64,000 nt of DNA from an uncultured Bacteroides sp. (GCA_945913015.1 CAMECH010000005.1:1-64000), one strand, 5' to 3'; shown: positions 34,869 through 44,390, counted from the first letter of the stretch. The notes: a model not told the origin generated them from the letters alone. Translations and numbers: made by a program.

Positions 34869-35885
34869 TTATGCTAACTCTGAGAAGTACTTAATTGTTC
34901 TAACCATCTGGCTTGTGTATGAATTCTCGTTGTCATACCATGAAACAACCTGAACTTCATATAAGTCATCTGAAATCTTTGATACCATTGTCTGAGTAGC
35001 ATCGAAAAGTGAACCATATCTCATACCAACGATATCTGATGAAACGATTTCATCCTCATTGTAACCGAATGACTCTGTCTGAGCAGCCTTCATAGCAGCG
35101 TTGATGCCTTCCTTAGTTACATCAGCCTTCTTAACAACAGCTGTAAGAATTGTTGTTGAACCTGTTGGAACAGGAACTCTCTGTGCTGAACCGATAAGCT
35201 TTCCGTTAAGCTCAGGAATAACAAGGCCAATTGCCTTAGCTGCACCTGTTGAGTTAGGAACAATGTTAACTGCTGCAGCACGGCTTCTTCTAAGGTCACC
35301 CTTTCTCTGTGGGCCGTCAAGTGTCATCTGATCACCTGTGTAAGCATGAATTGTACACATAATACCTGACTGGATTGGAGCATATGCGTTAAGAGCTGCT
35401 GCCATAGGAGCCAGACAGTTTGTTGTACATGAAGCTGCAGAAATTACTGTATCTTCTGGCTTTAAAGTATTGTGGTTTACATTGTAAACGATAGTTGGCA
35501 AATCATTACCAGCCGGAGCAGAAATAACAACCTTTCTTGCACCTGCCTTGATATGAGCTGAAGCCTTCTCCTTTGATGTGTAGAAACCTGTACACTCAAG
35601 AACTACATCAACACCGATTTCTCCCCAAGGAAGTTCCTCAGCGTTAGCCTTAGCGTAAATCTTGATTTCCTTGCCATCAACTGTGATTGAATCCTCACCT
35701 GCTGTAACCTTATCAGCAAGAGCATACTTGCCCTGTGATGAATCATACTTTAAAAGGTGAGCAAGCATCTTAGGGCTTGTCAAATCGTTGATTGCTACTA
35801 CTTCGTATCCATCTGCACCAAACATCTGTCTGAATGCAAGTCTTCCGATACGACCGAATCCATTAATTGCTACTTTTACTGCCAT
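34869..35885 (-). CDS. gapA: Glyceraldehyde-3-phosphate dehydrogenase, NAD type
   Basis: The enzyme oxidises glyceraldehyde 3-phosphate to 1,3-bisphosphoglycerate. INGFGRIGR at residues 7-15 is the Rossmann motif. Asn33-Asp34 after AI favours NAD over NADP. Catalytic Cys153 lies in SAASCTTNC. Length is 338 aa. GGAGGAATTACA precedes ATG. Codon choice looks strongly optimised (for example repeated use of AAG and CTT), as expected for a highly expressed gene. Confidence 0.98.
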   Translation of the reverse strand: MAVKVAINGFGRIGRLAFRQMFGADGYEVVAINDLTSPKMLAHLLKYDSSQGKYALADKVTAGEDSITVDGKEIKIYAKANAEELPWGEIGVDVVLECTGFYTSKEKASAHIKAGARKVVISAPAGNDLPTIVYNVNHNTLKPEDTVISAASCTTNCLAPMAAALNAYAPIQSGIMCTIHAYTGDQMTLDGPQRKGDLRRSRAAAVNIVPNSTGAAKAIGLVIPELNGKLIGSAQRVPVPTGSTTILTAVVKKADVTKEGINAAMKAAQTESFGYNEDEIVSSDIVGMRYGSLFDATQTMVSKISDDLYEVQVVSWYDNENSYTSQMVRTIKYFSELA

Positions 35886-35942
35886 TGTAATTCCTCCTAA
35901 AAATATTAAAAAAATTATTAACCATAAACCAAAGCACTACAT

Positions 35943-35971
35943 ATTGTACATAATATAGATGAAAAATTCAA
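35943..35971 (-). promoter_or_regulatory. Promoter of gapA (and pgk by read-through)
   Basis: TTGAAT, 17 bases, TACAAT on the minus strand. The A/T-rich sequence upstream of the -35 could act as an UP element. Confidence 0.75.
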
Positions 35972-36125
35972 GACAATTTTTTGAATTTTGTCATTTTTGA
36001 TAAATGTGTATGATTTAGACTATTTTTTTTGTCTTTTTTGTGCATATATCGCACCATTTCATCATTTATTGTATACAGTATTCCTGAAATTAATATCTCC
36101 GGAAAAATTTTCCCTGAGATTACCG

Positions 36126-37802
36126 TCAAATTTCATCCATAACGCATGTCACAATATTGTTTGCATGGTCCGATACTCTTTCAATATTGGAAAGAATATC
36201 AAGAAATACCACACCATTCTCAGGCATACATGATCCGTCTGAAAGTCTCTGGATGTGTTTGTCTCTTAATTCTTCTTCAAAATTGTCAACGTCATCTTCT
36301 ATCTTGGCAACCTTGCGCACATATTCGGCTTTACCTGTCGCACGTGCCTCAAGCGCAGTTCCGAATGCATCCTTAACCATCTGGCATATTTCGACAAGTT
36401 CCTTTGTTCCCTCTTCTGAGAACTTAATCTCATGCTCCTTCTTGTACATCGCAATTTCCGCAAGATTTTCAGCATGGTCCGAGACTCTTTCCACATCAAT
36501 TATTGCATGGAACAAATCATTGACAAGGAGGTGCTGAGACTCGTTGAGTGCAAGATTATTGACCTTTGCTAGATATGCCGTCAGCGTTTTCTCAAGATAA
36601 TCCACTCTCTTCTCCGTCTTAAATACGCGCTGTGCAAGCTCCGTATCATCATTAATCACTGCATCGATAGAGTTGCATATATTCTGATATGCCAGCTGAC
36701 CCATCTGAAGAACTTCTTTAAGTCCGGTTTCAACAGCAAATGAAGGTGATTCAAGGATACGGTCATCAATATGTGTTCTTGGAAACTCTTCCCCGCCTTC
36801 ACTTCCTTCACCTTCCGTACTCTCATCCTCTCCAGGTATAATAATTGCCGAAAGTCTGACAAGTACATTTACAAACAATGACATCACAAGTGTACATGTT
36901 ATATTGAAAAATGTATGGAATATTGAAATTTCAACACTTGTTATATTATGGTCAGCTATTTCAGGCTTAATCATAAAAATTATAAATGCCAGCGTTCCAA
37001 AAAGCACTGCACCGGCAACATTAAACAAAAGGTGTATACATGCCGCCCTTTTTGCCGTCCTGTTGGTTCCGACACTTGAAATAAGCGCAGTCACACATGA
37101 ACCGATATTCTGTCCGAGAGTAATAAAGATTGCTGCATTGGTTGTAACAACTCCATTCATTGCAAGTGTCTGCAGAATTCCGACTGATGCCGATGAACTC
37201 TGAAGCACAGCGGTAACAATAAGTCCAACCATTATTCCAAGAAGCGGATTAGAGCCGAATAATTCAAACGCCTTTGAGAATATCGGAAGCTCCGTGTACG
37301 GAGATATTGAGGAAGACATAAAATCAAGCCCCATAAACAAAAGTCCGATACCTATTACTATCTCGCCAACAAGCTTTTTCTTGTCCTTTTTGGAAAATAA
37401 GACAAAGCATGCGCCCAGACCAACCAGCAATGGTGCGTAAAAAGACGGCGAAAATATCTTTGCGGCACTTCCAAGCTGCCCCATTGATACAATCCATGCC
37501 GTGATAGTCGTACCTATATTGGCTCCCATAATTACGCCGGCGGCCTGTGTAAGCGAAATAATTCCCGCATTGACAAATCCAACCACCATGACCGTTGTCG
37601 CACCGCTGCTCTGAATAATTGCAGTTACAAGTGCTCCGACAAGAATCGCAATAAACCTGTTGCTCGTCAAAAGTCCCAGCAGCTTCTGCAGCTTACCGCC
37701 TGCGGTTCTTTGCATACCGTCTGCCATCAGGTTCATTCCATAAAGGAACATTCCGATTCCCCCTGCAAACAAAAACAGGTTACTCACATCTGATAAATTC
37801 AT
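36126..37802 (-). CDS. Na+/phosphate cotransporter family protein with PhoU-like domain
   Basis: The 558-residue protein has the NptA/PNaS repeat twice: ALVTAIIQSSGATTVMVVGFV and GLIVTAVLQSSSASVGILQTLA, with QSS motifs in each half. This is the signature of Na+-coupled phosphate transport. About nine membrane segments fill residues 1-310. The C-terminal ~220 residues are a helical PhoU-like domain (LFHAIIDVERVSDHAENLAEIA and DILSNIERVSDHANNIV). GGAGG is four bases before ATG. A good promoter lies at 37871. Confidence 0.92.
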   Translation of the reverse strand: MNLSDVSNLFLFAGGIGMFLYGMNLMADGMQRTAGGKLQKLLGLLTSNRFIAILVGALVTAIIQSSGATTVMVVGFVNAGIISLTQAAGVIMGANIGTTITAWIVSMGQLGSAAKIFSPSFYAPLLVGLGACFVLFSKKDKKKLVGEIVIGIGLLFMGLDFMSSSISPYTELPIFSKAFELFGSNPLLGIMVGLIVTAVLQSSSASVGILQTLAMNGVVTTNAAIFITLGQNIGSCVTALISSVGTNRTAKRAACIHLLFNVAGAVLFGTLAFIIFMIKPEIADHNITSVEISIFHTFFNITCTLVMSLFVNVLVRLSAIIIPGEDESTEGEGSEGGEEFPRTHIDDRILESPSFAVETGLKEVLQMGQLAYQNICNSIDAVINDDTELAQRVFKTEKRVDYLEKTLTAYLAKVNNLALNESQHLLVNDLFHAIIDVERVSDHAENLAEIAMYKKEHEIKFSEEGTKELVEICQMVKDAFGTALEARATGKAEYVRKVAKIEDDVDNFEEELRDKHIQRLSDGSCMPENGVVFLDILSNIERVSDHANNIVTCVMDEI

Positions 37803-37870
37803 AATTCCTCCAGCAGTAGATTTGTACTTTAGACATTTTAAATAAATCTTAATTTAAGCAATACGTATTT

Positions 37871-37899
37871 ATTATATCATCTGAAAATTTGTTTGTAAA
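37871..37899 (-). promoter_or_regulatory. Promoter of the Na/Pi cotransporter gene
   Basis: TTTACA, 17 bases, TATAAT on the minus strand, with a leader of about 60 bases. Confidence 0.75.
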
Positions 37900-37929
37900 T
37901 ATTTTGTAATTTTTCGGTAAATCCATATG

Positions 37930-37990
37930 AATCTCCATTCTGCAGACGCTTTAGCGTCGGAGGAATTGCGAGCCAGATATCAGATTTGGC
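37930..37990 (-). repeat. Truncated copy of the SD-associated hairpin element
   Basis: This 61-base stretch matches the first part of the full elements (CCATTCTGCAGACGCTTTAGCGTCGGAGGAATTGCG on the plus strand, given here by its hairpins GACGCTTTAGCGTC and GCCAGATATCAGATTTGGC). The third and fourth hairpins are missing. It lies upstream of the Na/Pi promoter, so it is not in that gene's leader. The rest of the 492-bp gap 37803-38294 holds the PHP promoter and the 197-bp palindromic element. Confidence 0.8.
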
Positions 37991-37999
37991 ATTTAAAAT

Positions 38000-38028
38000 T
38001 TGACCTTTTATCTTTAAAATAATATAAT
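38000..38028 (+). promoter_or_regulatory. Promoter of the PHP phosphatase gene
   Basis: TTGACC, 17 bases, TATAAT on the plus strand. The leader would be about 260 bases and includes the entire 38065-38261 palindromic element. Confidence 0.8.
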
Positions 38029-38064
38029 TATACAATCAGTTTATATCATTACTATATTAGGAAA

Positions 38065-38261
38065 TTGCGAAACTCTTCTTTAAGCACATGTGATTGTACA
38101 ATATAAACAATCCAACGCAGTACACGCTTGCGTTGCTTGTACCTCGTAGCGGTGCATAATATGCTAAACCACAGCATATAAGCACCGACGGGTACAAAGC
38201 ATACTGCTTATGGATTTGTTTATATTGTACAACTCACACCGTTAAAAGAAGAGTTTCGCAA
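38065..38261. repeat. 197-bp nested palindromic element
   Basis: The outer arms TTGCGAAACTCTTCTTT (38065-38081) and its exact inverse (38245-38261) match the short element before rqcH. Inside are perfect 17-bp arms TTGTACAATATAAACAA (38094-38110, inverse at 38216-38232). Further hairpins follow: CAACGCA/TGCGTTG, then TTGTACC..CGGTGC..ATATGCT pairing with AGCATAT..GCACCG..GGTACAA. No ORF is present. As RNA it would fold into one long branched structure. Confidence 0.85.
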
Positions 38262-38294
38262 ACACCTAAGTATTATATTTAAACGGAGGTCAGT

Positions 38295-39116
38295 ATGTAT
38301 AATAATATAAGCGACTTTCACATGCACTCAGCTTTTTCTGATGACTCTGATGCCTCAGCCCGCTCAATGGTTGAACAGGCGGTATCTTTAGGTCTTCCTT
38401 CTGTTTGTTTTACCGAACATAACGATTTTGATTATCCTTTGGAAGACGGCAAAACAGTTTTCAATATAAATCTGCCCGAATATATCAAAAGTATTGAAAG
38501 CTTAAAGCACGAATACAGGGATAAAATCGATATCAGAACCGGGATAGAACAGGGGCTTATGAAAAGCGTATGTGACAGGGTCAACTCTTTTGACAGTGAT
38601 AAAGAACTTGATTTTATAATCGGCTCATCACATCTTGTAAATGGTGCAGACCCTTACTATCCTGATTTCTGGGACGGCTTTGACATACGCCGCGGTATTA
38701 TAACTTATTATGAAAGCATTCTGGAAAATGTAAATACATGCAGCAATTTTGATGTCTACGGTCATATAGACTACATAATACGCTACATTCCGAAAGACCG
38801 CATTTTTGAATACCGCGAGTCCGATTACCTCGAAATAATTGATGAACTGCTGCGCAGTATAATCGGTCATGGAAAAGGCATCGAAATCAACACTGCCGGA
38901 TTTAAGTACGGACTTAACAGGCCTAATCCGTCAGATTTCATTATCAAAAGATACCGCGAACTTGGAGGTGAGATAATAACAACCGGTTCTGATGCCCACG
39001 CACCGGAACATATTGCTTTTGCATTTGAAAAGGTTCCCGATATATTAAAAAATGCAGGCTTTAAATATTATACTGTTTTCAAAAAACGCAGGCCGGAATT
39101 TATAAAACTTGATTAA
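38295..39116 (+). CDS. PHP-domain phosphatase (HisJ/HisK family)
   Basis: The 273-residue protein is a PHP metal-dependent phosphoesterase of the histidinol-phosphatase type. Metal-binding motifs are DFHMHSAFSDD at residues 7-17, CFTEHNDFD, GIEQGL, IGSSHLV, YGHIDYIIRY and TTGSDAH near the end. This pattern fits histidinol phosphatase, the penultimate step of histidine synthesis, but no other his genes are nearby, so the substrate is not certain. GGAGG with a six-base gap precedes ATG. It is transcribed alone, from a leader that carries the palindromic element. Confidence 0.88.
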   Translation: MYNNISDFHMHSAFSDDSDASARSMVEQAVSLGLPSVCFTEHNDFDYPLEDGKTVFNINLPEYIKSIESLKHEYRDKIDIRTGIEQGLMKSVCDRVNSFDSDKELDFIIGSSHLVNGADPYYPDFWDGFDIRRGIITYYESILENVNTCSNFDVYGHIDYIIRYIPKDRIFEYRESDYLEIIDELLRSIIGHGKGIEINTAGFKYGLNRPNPSDFIIKRYRELGGEIITTGSDAHAPEHIAFAFEKVPDILKNAGFKYYTVFKKRRPEFIKLD

Positions 39117-39146
39117 CGAAATGTGCGTCGCCGGGCGCACTTAAAT

Positions 39147-39180
39147 CAAAAGGGAGTGCATCAACGCACTCCCCTTTTTG
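39147..39180. terminator. Bidirectional terminator between the PHP and pectate lyase genes
   Basis: AAAAGGGAGTGC and GCACTCCCCTTTT form a strong stem around ATCAAC, with T-runs on both strands. A second small hairpin (GTGCGTC/GGCGCAC, 39123-39140) precedes it. Confidence 0.88.
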
Positions 39181-39203
39181 CTTATATTATGTTTTCCCGA
39201 TGA

Positions 39204-42200
39204 TTACATCACTCTTTTCTTTCCCTTGCAGGAAATCAGTGCCGCAGCGCCTGACATTATTAATATCATTGCAAGCAACGGAATCTTATCAGCCATAGCA
39301 TCGGCAGTTGCTGCACTTTCATTACTTTCCTTAGCCTGCGCCTGTGTTGCAGCTTCACTCTTTACTTCCTTCACCGCTTCAGATACCTGAATCTGCTGTG
39401 CTTCAGCTTTTGCAACAAGAACTATATTTTCACTGCTGTCATCATCGTCGTCATTACTTTCAACAATCTGCTGTGGTACTTCAGCAGTCTTCCATGCAAC
39501 AATGAATGGTGATGCACTCATGATATGAATCTTAAGACCGTTCTCTGTCTTAACCGGCTTGTAATATTCCATTGTACCCGGTGCAATACCGTTATAACCT
39601 ACTGTTATAAGGTGTCCTACAACAAAATCTTTTTCTGAAGGATTTACATTCTTCGGATAAGGAATGACAACATCTATACCATTAGCAGGGAAGTTATCCC
39701 TTGTAGCCTTAACCCATGTTCTTCCGCCGTCAGGACTTACTTTAATTGTAATATCAATAACTAAAGTCTCTTCTTTTGCAACTCCTTCAAGAATCTTAGA
39801 AGCCTCTTTGTCCTTTGCGACCTCCTCTTTAAGATATAAAGCTACCTCTTCAACTGTCGAACATCCGATTGCCGCTTTGGCCTCATCAGTAATTGCATCC
39901 TCCTTAAGTGTGCTCACCTCTGCTTTATATGATTTTCCATCTACATCAGTTACATATGTTGGTGTCTCTTCCGCTGCCTCTGTAGAAGTCGGTGCTTCTG
40001 TTGGTGCCTGTGTTGGTGCTTCTGTTGGTGCCTGTGTTGGTGCTTCTGTTGGTGCCTGTGTCGGTGCTTCTGTAGGTTTCTGTGTTGGTGCTTCTGTTGG
40101 TGTTTCTGTCGGTGTTTCAGCAGATTTTGCTGCAAACGAAGCGCCGAGATATCCGCCATTGACACCTGCCTTATAAAGCCTGCTGCTTTCCTTTACCTCA
40201 AATAATCCGTTAAGATTAACACTACCGTCATCATTTCTGAATATCTTATGATAATCTGATGTATATGCACCTGTTGATGAGTTATATCCCGGAACATTTG
40301 TGCTTACAAAATCAGAAGCTGATACAGTATAGTCCTTTGCTTCACTTCCCGAATACTTTGTCTTTGCTCCGTCTGTGCATACCCAGCTGTTAACCCAGTA
40401 GTAACCGCTACTCTTGTAATTATAGAGCACATGCTCAAGCTTACCCAGGAACTGGTCTGTTGACGCTCCTGATGATGATACATATGACAGCAGGTCTTTG
40501 TAAACCGCATCTGCTGATGTTCTGTAGCACATGTAGTTTGCTTTATTTGAATCATATACGCCATTGCCAAACGCCGTACAATTACTCATCTTAACAGCTC
40601 CACCGTTGCCATTATCCGTAAATCCTGTAGCTCCGTTATAAAATGCAACACAGTTTTCAACAACATGAGGTGTAGGACATGCTCCGTTGCTTCCGCCAAG
40701 CTTAAATCCGTTCATATCACCGTTGGCTGAGCCTGTTCCGTCTGTCAGCTTACCGTTACCAAATGCAACACAGTTCTTAATTGTAACCACGCCGATAGGC
40801 CCCGTCGCCGGTTTTGCATATAAATCCCATCCGTCGTCACTGTTGCAGTATGACATACATCCGTCAAATACATTTCCTTCGCCGCATGTAAGCTTAGCTG
40901 CAAATCCGTCTGCATTTTCTGCTGTTGCCTCATCCTTATTGTTAAATGCTGTACAATTAAGTATTGTATTATAAGAAGGCCACAAATCAATTGTCGCATA
41001 GTTTGTATTATATCTGCTTAACTGAAGTCCTGTATCATGGTTTCCATAGAACTGGCAGAGCTCTATAATATTGTGGTCACCTGAAAGAAGCATACCATTG
41101 TCGCCTGCATTGCAGATATCAATATCATAGAAATGCCAGTATGAGCCATCCAGCGTGATACCTCTGTTAGAGCCCTCTTCAGCCATACCGTCAAAATCAA
41201 TTGTAACTGTTTTACCGTTAATGCTGCTTATCTTTTTATAAGCATTTTCTTTTCCGCTGTTGCTCTCTGCAATTATAATCGGTTCCTGATACATATCATA
41301 TGCATAATATGTTCCCGAGAACATCCATATTGTATTTCCTGCACTGATGCTGTTTACAGCCGTCACAAAATCCATAGGATCGTCAAAGCTTCCTTTAGCA
41401 TCAGCCTTACCCTTTGTTGAAACATACAAATCGCCCGTCTTATATCCAGGTGCTTTTTCACGCACTTCATCATCAGGTCTGTCACTTGTGCTTCCGCCTG
41501 AAACTGCGTATTTTACATCAATATTATAGAAATTGATACCGCCTGAAGTTGAGTGCAGATAATATGTTCCTGCTTCCGGAACTGTAAGCTTCACAGAACC
41601 AACTGATGTCCCCACATTAGCTGTAGCAATATCAACAAGCTTTCCTTCAGCATCTGTTGTTCCGTCCGAAATACCAAGCACACGTGAATCTTTACTGTTT
41701 GAACTTACCGCTACAATAGTTATTGTTGCAGCATCTGCTGTTGTGAACTTAATACTTCTGTAAGAAGCTGTACCTTCACCACCGGTCTTAAGACGGTTTG
41801 CATAGCTTACATTGTTAAATGTCTTTGAAGAGCCGTCTACTACAACTGTATTAGTTGAATCTGCAAGAATTGTAAATCCGTTCTTTTCAAAATTCTGTGT
41901 ATATGTTGTTTTACTCAGGTCAGAAACATTAAGTGAGAAGTCCTTCTTTTCTGTCGAAGGTGCCTGTGTTGGCGCTTGTGTTGATGCTTCTGTTGCTGCC
42001 TGTGATGACGCCTGTGTTGCTGCCTGCGATGACGCCTGTGTTGCTGCCTGTGATGACGCCTGTGTCGCTGCCTGTGATGACGCCTGTGTCGCTGCCTGTG
42101 ATGACGCCTGTGTCGCTGCCTGTGATGACGCCTGTGTCGGTGTGTCAGCCTCATCTGATATTACAGCCATATAGAAAAGATTGATTGAGTCTTTCTTTGT

Positions 42201-44261
42201 AACTGTATGTGAACCGGCCTTAATATCCTTCTCAACTATACCTTCTGATGATGCTGTCACATCACTACCATCAACCTTTACCTTTTTTGACGCTGTATTA
42301 AATACAAGCACAAGCTTTGCATCTGATGTTGTTGTAAATGAAATATTTGTTGAAGACTCCATTTTAAGACACTGAGTGAGTGTCATACCATTGTAGCTAG
42401 CAGTACCTTTACTCGTTGAAAGACTGCCTGTAATACTGAAAAATGTACTGTCCTTGCCGTCTGTGGTAAAGTTATGAACATAATTTCCCGAAGATGAACC
42501 TGAAGCCGCTGTTGAGCCTGCTGTTGCTGCTGTTGAGCCTGTTGACTCTCCTGTTGACGGCTTTGTTTCCTGCGTTGTTGCACTGCTGACCTCTCCTGCG
42601 CTTCCTGTTGAAACAGTGCCTCCTATTGATACAACAGGTGAAGTATAATTAACAACTTTTGCCTTAAGTTCCGGTATAACTGAATAATTTGCATTTTCAG
42701 AAGCATCAAATGTCCATTTCAAATCACCGCCGTTCATACGGCCTGCATAACTCATTACATTTGCTTTTGCAGCTTCTGCAGAATCTGCAGCGTAGCTGTA
42801 CATTGAACTGTCAGTATCAAAGTTGCTGTAAGATGTACCTGCCTTTGTTGTAACATTCTCAGGAACCGTCTCAGACTTTGAGCTTACTTCATATGCATCA
42901 AACTCTGTTGTTGCAGAATCGCTGTATGGAATATAAGATGCAGCACCCTCAATATGATTTGCATACGCCTTTATTATTCCACCGGTTTCACCTGAAAATA
43001 TTCCATCGGCAATTACATCCGAGCCCTGAAGAGAACTCAGCATCGGATAATTACAGTTTTCAAACCAGTTTGCTTCAACAAATGCTGAAGAACCTGTGGT
43101 AACACCTACGCCGTACTTTGAATTTCCGTCATAGTAATTATTATAAATGTGGAAATTCTTACCATTTCTTATACGCGGATGACGTGAATCAGAATGGTCA
43201 AACCAGTTGTGGTGGTATGTAAGGTTATCTGCATACCCTGATGTTGCAGCACTTGCATCAACAAGACAGCATTTTCCGCTGTCCCAGAAATGGTTATAAG
43301 AAACCGTGCAGTACTGTGATTTCTTAATATCTAACGAACCGTCACCTTTCTTCTGGTCACTGTCGCCTCCTGCCTGACCATAGAAAAAGTCCAGATTGTG
43401 AATCCAAAGATTGCAGTTATTGGTATCAATAGATACACCATCATCCATGAAATCAAGCACGCCGAAGTTTCTGAATTCCACATTGCCGCAGTTTCTTATA
43501 AGGAAGCCAAAGCCATGTACTGCCGCATCCTCGCCTACACCTTCGATTGTAATATTCATATTGGTATAAGCAGCGGCTCCCTTAACCTGTATTCCTTCTG
43601 CTGAACTTGAAATACCATCAAGGTCAGCCTTTCTTACACATCCGACAATACGAAAATCAATTATATCATTACTTGTATTCTTTTTCTGCTTTGCATCAAG
43701 AATAGCCTGAAAACCTGTAACTTTTGTTCCATTGACTGTTGCTTCACATGTCTTTGCCGTATCAGGTGTAACATAAACAACCTGTGCACCGCTCTTTAAC
43801 GTACCATCATCATTATATGCACCGGATGCACTCCCAAGCGGCGAAGCTTCGGAAAATGCAAATCCGCTTCTTTCATATGCATTAACATTTAATTCAGGTG
43901 TAACATTTGAAAGATTTGAGCCATTAGCAAGAACAGCCTCAACCTTAATTAAATAACTTCCGGCAGCAAGCCCCAATGCATCGGCTCTCCAATAACCGTC
44001 ATACTGCCTTATAAGCTCATTATCAAGCTGTGTCCAGCTCTCTTCAGACGCTTTCTTTACATACGCCTTGTATCCTGTCGCCCCATTAACAGGAAGCCAC
44101 TCGGCATACGCACTTTCAAACCATCCTGCTGACTCAGTGATGGTAAGACTGTCTGCTTTGACCTGTGCCAGATCAAACTGAAGTACAGTTGTGATTGCCA
44201 GTGCACACGCCAAAAGAATAGCCAGCATATTCTTACACTTGTTCCCCCAAATTCTTTTCAT
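39204..44261 (-). CDS. Giant secreted pectate lyase with PL1 and PL9 domains
   Basis: This 1685-residue protein has a signal peptide (residues 1-36). A Fn3-like region is followed by a PL1 pectate lyase domain (about 130-470) with DGSLDIKKSQYCTVSYNHFW and the catalytic-type R360-HPRIR. A Ser/Thr linker and a beta-sandwich domain lead to six TQASSQAA repeats (708-756) and a second sandwich domain. Next is a PL9 beta-helix (about 925-1330; ADGFAAKLTCGEGNVFDGC and MNGFKLGG). TEAPTQAP repeats (about 1384-1425) follow, then a beta-rich C-terminal domain and a final membrane helix with the tail CKGKKRVM. It should cut polygalacturonate by beta-elimination at the cell surface. GGAGAAGG precedes ATG. 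Confidence 0.93.
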   Translation of the reverse strand: MKRIWGNKCKNMLAILLACALAITTVLQFDLAQVKADSLTITESAGWFESAYAEWLPVNGATGYKAYVKKASEESWTQLDNELIRQYDGYWRADALGLAAGSYLIKVEAVLANGSNLSNVTPELNVNAYERSGFAFSEASPLGSASGAYNDDGTLKSGAQVVYVTPDTAKTCEATVNGTKVTGFQAILDAKQKKNTSNDIIDFRIVGCVRKADLDGISSSAEGIQVKGAAAYTNMNITIEGVGEDAAVHGFGFLIRNCGNVEFRNFGVLDFMDDGVSIDTNNCNLWIHNLDFFYGQAGGDSDQKKGDGSLDIKKSQYCTVSYNHFWDSGKCCLVDASAATSGYADNLTYHHNWFDHSDSRHPRIRNGKNFHIYNNYYDGNSKYGVGVTTGSSAFVEANWFENCNYPMLSSLQGSDVIADGIFSGETGGIIKAYANHIEGAASYIPYSDSATTEFDAYEVSSKSETVPENVTTKAGTSYSNFDTDSSMYSYAADSAEAAKANVMSYAGRMNGGDLKWTFDASENANYSVIPELKAKVVNYTSPVVSIGGTVSTGSAGEVSSATTQETKPSTGESTGSTAATAGSTAASGSSSGNYVHNFTTDGKDSTFFSITGSLSTSKGTASYNGMTLTQCLKMESSTNISFTTTSDAKLVLVFNTASKKVKVDGSDVTASSEGIVEKDIKAGSHTVTKKDSINLFYMAVISDEADTPTQASSQAATQASSQAATQASSQAATQASSQAATQASSQAATQASSQAATEASTQAPTQAPSTEKKDFSLNVSDLSKTTYTQNFEKNGFTILADSTNTVVVDGSSKTFNNVSYANRLKTGGEGTASYRSIKFTTADAATITIVAVSSNSKDSRVLGISDGTTDAEGKLVDIATANVGTSVGSVKLTVPEAGTYYLHSTSGGINFYNIDVKYAVSGGSTSDRPDDEVREKAPGYKTGDLYVSTKGKADAKGSFDDPMDFVTAVNSISAGNTIWMFSGTYYAYDMYQEPIIIAESNSGKENAYKKISSINGKTVTIDFDGMAEEGSNRGITLDGSYWHFYDIDICNAGDNGMLLSGDHNIIELCQFYGNHDTGLQLSRYNTNYATIDLWPSYNTILNCTAFNNKDEATAENADGFAAKLTCGEGNVFDGCMSYCNSDDGWDLYAKPATGPIGVVTIKNCVAFGNGKLTDGTGSANGDMNGFKLGGSNGACPTPHVVENCVAFYNGATGFTDNGNGGAVKMSNCTAFGNGVYDSNKANYMCYRTSADAVYKDLLSYVSSSGASTDQFLGKLEHVLYNYKSSGYYWVNSWVCTDGAKTKYSGSEAKDYTVSASDFVSTNVPGYNSSTGAYTSDYHKIFRNDDGSVNLNGLFEVKESSRLYKAGVNGGYLGASFAAKSAETPTETPTEAPTQKPTEAPTQAPTEAPTQAPTEAPTQAPTEAPTSTEAAEETPTYVTDVDGKSYKAEVSTLKEDAITDEAKAAIGCSTVEEVALYLKEEVAKDKEASKILEGVAKEETLVIDITIKVSPDGGRTWVKATRDNFPANGIDVVIPYPKNVNPSEKDFVVGHLITVGYNGIAPGTMEYYKPVKTENGLKIHIMSASPFIVAWKTAEVPQQIVESNDDDDDSSENIVLVAKAEAQQIQVSEAVKEVKSEAATQAQAKESNESAATADAMADKIPLLAMILIMSGAAALISCKGKKRVM
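39990..40122 (-). repeat. 12/24-bp tandem repeats encoding TEAPTQAP linker
   Basis: Alternating units GGTGCTTCTGTT and GGTGCCTGTGTT (plus strand) recur about ten times inside the lyase gene. They encode a Pro/Thr-rich spacer between the PL9 region and the C-terminal domain. Confidence 0.9.
41995..42138 (-). repeat. Six 24-bp tandem repeats encoding TQASSQAA
   Basis: Six nearly identical units (GATGACGCCTGTGTCGCTGC and four more bases) encode an Ala/Ser/Gln spacer between two sandwich domains of the lyase. The high DNA identity suggests recent expansion. Confidence 0.95.
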
Positions 44262-44314
44262 TGCAATACCTTCTCCTTTAAAAAAATAATAAAAGTAAAA
44301 AACAAATCATTTTC

Positions 44315-44342
44315 ATAATACCATATATTGTATAATTTTCAA
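44315..44342 (-). promoter_or_regulatory. Promoter of the pectate lyase gene
   Basis: TTGAAA, 16 bases, TATTAT on the minus strand. The leader would be about 50 bases and A/T-rich. Confidence 0.65.
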
Positions 44343-44390
44343 CAATATTCTTAATATTTTGTTTGTATTTTTTATATTTTTGTCATAGCA

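Noticed and set aside
37849..37926. 25-residue ORF on the minus strand with GGAG before ATG, after the truncated element
   Set aside because: The predicted Na/Pi promoter (37871-37899) lies inside it, so it would not be in that leader. The SD comes from the repeat itself. No sign of coding constraint.
38065..38261. Riboswitch or T-box in the PHP leader
   Set aside because: No known aptamer core, specifier loop or T-box sequence is visible, and the arms recur elsewhere as a repeat. A structured-RNA role remains open, but no class can be named.
41995..42138. CRISPR-like array
   Set aside because: The units are contiguous 24-bp in-frame coding repeats without spacers.
41915..42184. Long open frames opposite and out of frame in the pectate lyase repeats
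   Set aside because: They are by-products of the 24-bp repeats, with biased His/Arg or Val/Ala composition and no ribosome binding sites.
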